Positions 40,526 to 44,548 of a DNA stretch of 44,548 bases are shown one piece after another. The first letter of the stretch is position 1, and the number at the start of each line of letters is the position of its first letter. The translations under genes and the position numbers were made by a program. The notes beneath the pieces were generated by a model. The model was not told the origin of the DNA, made no database searches, and was given only the letters and a program-made list of their open reading frames with translations. Source of the stretch: Spirochaetes bacterium GWF1_51_8 (lineage in GTDB: Bacteria > Spirochaetota > Brevinematia > Brevinematales > GWF1-51-8); assembly GCA_001829415.1 (NCBI GenBank), contig MIBE01000026.1, positions 1-44,548 of the forward strand, written 5' to 3'.

Positions 40526-41221
40526 TCAGCTATTGAAACCGTAGCGATTGATTTTCTTAAATTCGTCCGCGAATCCGGAAACGTCGAGCGCGCGCAGGAG
40601 CCGCCTGCACGACTCGCATTTGCCGCACATCCGACCGCCGCCGTGATAACAGCTCCAGAGATACTCGAATGGCGCGCCGATCTGACGGCCAAGCCCCACG
40701 ATCTCAGTCTTGACCATATCGATCGTATAACAGACGACCTTGGGCTTCACGAGGGTCGAGTACTCGAGCGACCGATTGACGCGCATGAGGTACTCCGGTG
40801 TGTTGTCCGGAAAGGTCGCGCCTTCTTCCTTGTTGAATCCGACGACGATATTCCGCGCGCCGAGGGCTTCCGCGAACGACGCAGCTATATTGATCATCAC
40901 CCCGTTCCTGTTCGGCACCCACACCGCCTTCGCCGTCTTGTTCGCGTAATCGAGGTTGTCAAGCTGGGCGGGATCGTAGTCGGGGATGTCGCCCGATGTC
41001 AGCCCCTTGTCGATATCGGTCATCCAACGGAGAGGAATGGAGCGGAACGGCGCGCTATGGGCGTTCGCGATATCCCGTGATGCAGTCGTCTCCATCACCG
41101 CCGCCTGCTGGCCGTAATCGAAATTCAGCACGAGCGCAATATCGGTATCATCGAAGGCTTTTTTAAAGTTCACCACGGAATCGAGCCCGCCGGAAAGGAG
41201 AACGACGCTTTTTTCACGCAT
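40526..41221 (-). CDS. queC: 7-cyano-7-deazaguanine (preQ0) synthase QueC
   Basis: 231 residues from ATG 41221, with GGAG 7 nt upstream; the frame extends to 41329 without support. It converts 7-carboxy-7-deazaguanine to preQ0 using ATP and ammonia. The PP-loop motif is VVLLSGGLDS (10-15) and the zinc site is CYHGGGRMCGKCESC near the C-terminus. VPNRNGVMINIAASFAEALG is the usual middle signature. It heads the six-gene run; its product feeds QueF, encoded at 7743-8159. Confidence 0.95.
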   Translation of the reverse strand: MREKSVVLLSGGLDSVVNFKKAFDDTDIALVLNFDYGQQAAVMETTASRDIANAHSAPFRSIPLRWMTDIDKGLTSGDIPDYDPAQLDNLDYANKTAKAVWVPNRNGVMINIAASFAEALGARNIVVGFNKEEGATFPDNTPEYLMRVNRSLEYSTLVKPKVVCYTIDMVKTEIVGLGRQIGAPFEYLWSCYHGGGRMCGKCESCRRLLRALDVSGFADEFKKINRYGFNS

Positions 41222-41703
41222 GATACGCTCCATATTCAGTCGGATTATTATAGCGAATCGAGTGTAAAGTGACAAGTTAATTATTGCATGGTTCGGCATC
41301 CCGCCGGGGAAGACAGGAGAAGCGCACACGGTACGGCAGACTCACCGCATATGGTCATCCGTCACCCCGAGCGCTTGTCCCGTAAAGCGGGATGTCGAAA
41401 GGTGAGTCAGTCGAAGAATGAACTGAAAATAATACCCTAATTTATCTCGGATGCTTCGGCACACTCTGCACAGGTTTAGCGGTGACAGTAATATTCGTAC
41501 AGTTTGATGAAACATGTCATCAGCGGGAATTAAGAAGTTCACACGGAGTACACGGAGAAAAAAGTGAAGTCTTACATATAAGAGATCGCTTTTTATTACC
41601 TAAGCTATTATGTCAATTTGGATAAGAAAGAGAGCTGGCGGATGGACAAATGCAAAAGATCAATCCGGATGCCGAGTGCGGAGCGTATCGAGGCATCGGT
41701 CTC
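41222..41703. other. repeat-rich intergenic region
   Basis: About 480 bp without a supported gene. It contains a GTCACCCCGAGC-type segment (about 41361-41412, with CCCGTAAAGCGGG as a small hairpin), relics such as CGGCACACTCTGCACAGG near 41457, and the CACACGGAGTACACGGAGAA motif at 41539-41558. I saw no promoter I can support for queC. Confidence 0.5.
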
Positions 41704-42102
41704 TTACGCCGCGCGGTGCTTCGGTTTGACAATGCACTCCAGCCTGCGGATGGACGATATCAGTTTCTGCCTGAACGCCGGCGTCTCGACAGTCTGGGGA
41801 ATAGGCTTTTCCAGCGTCTCCGAACGCTCGATCCGGTTTAGACGGCACTGGACATCGCGGGGCAGTTTGGAGACATAGGCGAGAGTGGGGATTCCGCACG
41901 ACGACGCGAGTTCGATCATCACGCTCGAACAGTCGTCCTCGTCCCATTCGTGGATGACGATATCCGGCTGCCAGACCCGCATCAGGCTGCAGGCGTTAAG
42001 ATAGTCCTTGACAAACGCAATAGCGCGGTCTTTGTTGTCCCGAAGGAGATAAGTTTTTACCGCGCCGCCGAGAAACTCGGAGCCGATGAATAGAATTTTC
42101 AT
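41704..42102 (-). CDS. small receiver-like protein without a phosphorylation site
   Basis: 132 residues. It follows the order of a response-regulator receiver: MKILFIGSEFLGGAVKTYLL (strand 1, helix 1), PDIVIHEWDEDD (strand 3), IPTLAYVSKL (strand 4), then LEKPIP (strand 5 with a KP pair) and FRQKLISSIRR (helix 5). The phospho-acceptor aspartate is replaced within HEWDEDD and the front acidic pair is missing, so ordinary phosphorylation is unlikely. A pseudo-receiver is my best guess; unknown function is the safe call. GAGAGGA precedes the start. Confidence 0.6.
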   Translation of the reverse strand: MKILFIGSEFLGGAVKTYLLRDNKDRAIAFVKDYLNACSLMRVWQPDIVIHEWDEDDCSSVMIELASSCGIPTLAYVSKLPRDVQCRLNRIERSETLEKPIPQTVETPAFRQKLISSIRRLECIVKPKHRAA

Positions 42103-42182
42103 TGCCGTCCTCTCATTGTACCCTCAACTCGAGGACTCGTCTAACCGTTATGTATATCGGATACGGAAGGCTGGAAGTGAAA

Positions 42183-42497
42183 TCAGCGGTCTTTCTTTTT
42201 GCCGAATCTTTTAAATTTCCCCCACGGCTCCGAAATGGCCTTCAGGGTGAATTTCTCCGGCAGGGGGTCGTCGCCGCCGGTGAAGAACGCCGAGTTGCAG
42301 CGGAGGATTCTCGCCGCGCCCATAAAAACTCCCGGGAAGATTCCGAAACGGAGGATGGCCTGCTTAGCGTATTCGGAGCACGACGGCTCGTAGAGGCATG
42401 ACGGCGGCAGGGCGGGGGAGATGACTCTCTGGTAGAAACGGATCGGGAGGACGAAGATCTGACGGATGACTTGGAGGACTTTTTTCAGGAATTGCAT
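42183..42497 (-). CDS. yidD: membrane protein insertion efficiency factor YidD
   Basis: 104 residues. The family core is complete: IRFYQRVISPALPPSCLYEP, SCSEYAKQAILRFG and RILRCNSAFFTGGDDPLP. YidD assists insertion of membrane proteins with YidC. The tail is basic (KFKRFGKKKDR). Its start overlaps the end of rnpA by 13 bp, the usual arrangement. yidC itself does not follow, which breaks the standard rpmH-rnpA-yidD-yidC order. Confidence 0.95.
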   Translation of the reverse strand: MQFLKKVLQVIRQIFVLPIRFYQRVISPALPPSCLYEPSCSEYAKQAILRFGIFPGVFMGAARILRCNSAFFTGGDDPLPEKFTLKAISEPWGKFKRFGKKKDR

Positions 42498-42838
42498 TTT
42501 TCCGCCAGCCGCTCGAAGAGTTTGAGCAGGTCGATAGAGTAACCGTCGGGCTGATGCGAAATACGCTTGAAGAGGACGACGATTTCGGCGGGACGCGTGA
42601 AGAGATGTTTCGAGTGACGGAACGCCTCGCGGATCAGGCGCTTGTGCCGGTTGCGGAAGACGGCCTTGCCGTGACGCTTCGGGACGGACACTCCGAGCCT
42701 GGATTCCGGCGATGCCCCGGCAACAAAAAAAGCGGAGTAATAATACCCGCTTATTTTGTTGCCGTCTTTATAAATACGCTGAAAATCGGAAGAGTTTTTA
42801 ATGCGATTATTGTTTGAAAAGGATAAATCGCTTTTCAT
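42485..42838 (-). CDS. rnpA: ribonuclease P protein component
   Basis: 117 residues. It is the protein cofactor of RNase P, which trims tRNA 5' ends. The RNA-binding helix is visible as [20 protein letters not shown], and the start [20 protein letters not shown] is typical. The ATG at 42838 lies inside the 3' end of rpmH, a 32-nt overlap in another frame, and no good ribosome site precedes it. Translation is probably coupled to rpmH. Confidence 0.94.
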   Translation of the reverse strand: MKSDLSFSNNNRIKNSSDFQRIYKDGNKISGYYYSAFFVAGASPESRLGVSVPKRHGKAVFRNRHKRLIREAFRHSKHLFTRPAEIVVLFKRISHQPDGYSIDLLKLFERLAEKCNS

Positions 42839-42974
42839 CGGATACCGTCAGTTTTTTGCGGCCTTTGGCGCGGCGGCGGGCCAGAACGTCGCGGCCGTCT
42901 GCTGATTTCATCCGCTCGCGGAAACCGTGTTTGCGGAGTCTTTTAATCCTGCTGGGCTGATATGTTCTCTTCAT
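42807..42974 (-). CDS. rpmH: 50S ribosomal protein L34 with extended C-terminus
   Basis: 55 residues. The sequence begins [20 protein letters not shown] and includes [18 protein letters not shown], the complete L34 of about 44 residues. It then continues eleven residues more ([10 protein letters not shown] at the end) because the usual stop after LTVS is missing. This tail is read from the start of rnpA in another frame. AGGAG lies 7 nt before the ATG. It is transcribed with tRNA-Phe from the promoter at 43127-43155. Confidence 0.94.
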   Translation of the reverse strand: MKRTYQPSRIKRLRKHGFRERMKSADGRDVLARRRAKGRKKLTVSDEKRFILFKQ

Positions 42975-43005
42975 CTTTTTCTCCTGTTCAACTGGGTGGT
43001 GAAAT

Positions 43006-43031
43006 CCATCCCGCTGCTGTCAGCGGGATGG
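43006..43031 (-). promoter_or_regulatory. perfect hairpin between tRNA-Phe and rpmH
   Basis: CCATCCCGCTG and CAGCGGGATGG form an 11-bp stem around a 4-nt loop, 9 nt after the tRNA 3' end. There is no T-run, so it is more likely a processing or stability element, or a weak attenuator, than a terminator. Confidence 0.6.
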
Positions 43032-43039
43032 TTCTCGAC

Positions 43040-43112
<73 letters not shown>

Positions 43113-43126
43113 TTAAAGTGTCGTTT

Positions 43127-43155
43127 ATTATATAAAGAACCTTGAAAACTGTCAA
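43127..43155 (-). promoter_or_regulatory. consensus promoter of tRNA-Phe/rpmH/rnpA/yidD
   Basis: Minus strand TTGACA (43155-43150), 17-nt spacer, TATAAT (43132-43127), a perfect consensus 15 nt before the tRNA. No separate promoter is visible before rpmH. Confidence 0.85.
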
Positions 43156-43160
43156 GAAAA

Positions 43161-43934
43161 TTAATAATTCAATTTGCACCAAAATCTCTGTTTGTCTTTC
43201 CCGAGCGCGAGCGGAATTCCCAGCGCTTCGCTGAGTGTTTCGCCGGTCAGGATTTCCGCGGCGGAGCCTTTTTTCAGCACACGCCCTTTTTTCAGGATGA
43301 TGATCCTGCTGAATTCCGGCAGGATTTCTTCGACATGGTGCGTGACAAAAACGATCGACATTTCCGGATGGGCGGCGGCGATTTCTCTCAGGGTCTCGAG
43401 GAGCATCTCACGACCGGCTATATCCAGCCCCGCGCACGGTTCGTCGAGGACGAGAAGTTTCGGCGAGGGCATGAGCGCACGGGCGATCAGCACCCTCGAC
43501 TTCTCGCCGTCGGAGAGCGTGCCGTAGTCGCGGTGTCCCAGTTCGGCGCATCCGGTCATCACGGTTAGTTCCTCGGCGCGGGCGCTATCCGACTTGGAGG
43601 GTTTGTCGTAAAGTCCGACTGTGGCGAATTTTCCGCCGACTACTAGTTCGCGCACCTTCTGTTCGGGATGGATCAGGCTCTTCACACCCTGCCCGAAGTA
43701 GCCGGTGAGTTTCCGCATCTCGCGGGTGTCGATCCCGCCCGCGGGCGTCCCGAACCATGTCACACGGCCGGAACTCGGCCAGAGATAGCCCTCGACGATC
43801 TGAAGGGTGAGAGACTTCCCACTCCCGTTATGCCCGAACAGCACCCAACGTTCGCCTTCCCCGATCGTCCAGTCGATTTTGTGGAGAAGGGTCTTGCCGT
43901 CGCGGATGAGCGAGATATTCGACAGCTCGATCAA
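43161..43934 (-). CDS. ABC transporter ATP-binding protein, stand-alone type
   Basis: 257 residues. Walker A is GHNGSGKS, the Q-loop lies in LTGYFGQGVK, the signature is LSDGEKSRVLIARAL (D for the usual second G), Walker B is KLLVLDEPCAG and the H-loop is FVTHHVEEI. It resembles the YlmA/ModF-like group, ATPases without an adjacent permease. It begins with TTG at 43934, overlapping the stop of the Mrp gene (TTGA), so the two are translationally coupled. The substrate is unknown. Confidence 0.88.
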   Translation of the reverse strand: MIELSNISLIRDGKTLLHKIDWTIGEGERWVLFGHNGSGKSLTLQIVEGYLWPSSGRVTWFGTPAGGIDTREMRKLTGYFGQGVKSLIHPEQKVRELVVGGKFATVGLYDKPSKSDSARAEELTVMTGCAELGHRDYGTLSDGEKSRVLIARALMPSPKLLVLDEPCAGLDIAGREMLLETLREIAAAHPEMSIVFVTHHVEEILPEFSRIIILKKGRVLKKGSAAEILTGETLSEALGIPLALGKDKQRFWCKLNY

Positions 43935-44548
43935 AGGACGGACCTGCAGAGCTGGGTGACGGCTTTATCGGCGAGCGCGAAGAACTCGCGCCCTATCACT
44001 GAATCGGGCGCGGAGATGACTATAGGGCTGCCGTTATCGCCGCTCTCCGACACCGACGGATCGAGCGGGATTCTCGCGAGCAGGGGAACTCCGTTATCGG
44101 TCAGGTTTTTCAGTTCTTTGGCGGTAGGGTACATCGGGGTGATCCCGCCGCACTTGGGACAGACAAAATCGGCCATATTGAGGACGAGCCCGATGACCGG
44201 GAGATTGAGCTGACGGAACATCGAAACACTTTTCCGAGTCTCGTCGAGCGCGATCGACTGCGGGGTGCTGACAAATACCGCGCCGGTGATCGGGATGTTC
44301 TGCGCGAAAGTCAGCGGAATATCGCCCGTTCCCGGGGGGAGGTCGACGATCAAATAATCGATATCGCTCCATGCCGTATCCTCGAACAACTGCTTCACCG
44401 CGGAATTCGCGATAGGCGCGCGCCAAATAAGCGGTTTATCGGGATCGCCGACAAGGAATCCCATCGACATCACCTGAAGATCGAATTTCCTCGGCGGGAC
44501 AAGCTGATTGCCGAACACGGCGGGCTGTTCGGTAATACCGAGCATCCT
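43931..44548 (-). CDS. Mrp/ApbC (NBP35-type) P-loop ATPase, 5' end outside the window
   Basis: 206 codons are present and the frame is open through the window edge, so the N-terminus with Walker A is missing. The remaining part is diagnostic of Mrp: YLIVDLPPGTGDIPLTFAQN, the switch region FVSTPQSIALDETRKSVSMF, LNMADFVCPKCGG with the CxxC cluster site, and FLGRIPLDP-type sequence LARIPLDPSV. Mrp proteins carry and transfer iron-sulfur clusters. It overlaps the ABC ATPase gene by 4 bp. Confidence 0.93.
   Translation of the reverse strand, partial: RMLGITEQPAVFGNQLVPPRKFDLQVMSMGFLVGDPDKPLIWRAPIANSAVKQLFEDTAWSDIDYLIVDLPPGTGDIPLTFAQNIPITGAVFVSTPQSIALDETRKSVSMFRQLNLPVIGLVLNMADFVCPKCGGITPMYPTAKELKNLTDNGVPLLARIPLDPSVSESGDNGSPIVISAPDSVIGREFFALADKAVTQLCRSVL

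Overview
This is a 44.5 kb chromosomal stretch from an anaerobic, fermentative bacterium that exports lipoproteins. It codes densely, with GC-rich codons. An NADH-linked electron-bifurcating [FeFe] hydrogenase, a CarD-type regulator, cyclic-nucleotide-binding regulators, several lipoproteins and AT-rich sigma70-type promoters would fit Spirochaetota (for example a Brevinematales-like lineage) or a neighbouring candidate phylum. That placement is an inference; there is no rRNA or marker set to settle it. I see no phage, insertion sequence, transposase gene or CRISPR array. Intergenic gaps carry short dispersed repeats, including a probable MITE family with terminal inverted repeats.

Layout, left to right. 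1-836 is gene-free and repeat-rich. 837-4069 (minus) is a sugar-nucleotide epimerase, PH-like membrane protein and membrane glycosyltransferase operon. 4243-5843 (plus) holds a CarD regulator and a membrane protein with a degenerate GGDEF-like domain. 6034-7524 (minus) is a three-gene unit ending in YjbQ. queF and leuA follow on plus. 10226-12210 (minus) is a cyclic-nucleotide/TPR protein, a Crp-type regulator and a translationally coupled atypical PII-like protein. An amidohydrolase and the alanine aminotransferase AlaA follow, then an RCC1-repeat lipoprotein.

16810-22095 (minus) carries the most unusual gene: a 793-residue protein that joins a complete pentameric ligand-gated ion channel (ligand domain plus M1-M4) to a full family-5 (peptide/oligosaccharide type) periplasmic solute-binding protein at its C-terminus. 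It is followed by a beta-propeller-like protein, a phasin-like protein and an AarF/UbiB kinase. 22196-27739 (minus) is a complete trimeric hydrogenase operon (NuoE-like, NuoF-like, HydA) with its own promoter and terminator; its NuoF-like subunit is fused to a GltD-like NADPH oxidoreductase.

28133-34103 (plus) is a tandem array of four exported esterase paralogues with Ig-like C-terminal regions. It converges on a minus-strand gatC-trmB-DUF429-Nudix operon. An AT-rich methyltransferase diverges from gatC. 37604-41221 (minus) is a six-gene run queC-DUF366-lipoprotein-ribE-DUF3592-DUF3592. The right end has tRNA-Phe, rpmH, rnpA and yidD under a consensus promoter, then a Mrp-type P-loop ATPase (cut by the window edge) coupled to an ABC ATPase.

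The genes work together in small units: hydrogen/NAD(P)H redox, 7-deazaguanine tRNA modification (queF and queC, far apart), envelope sugar chemistry, and sensing/signalling. All function calls were made by eye from sequence motifs; no database search was run.
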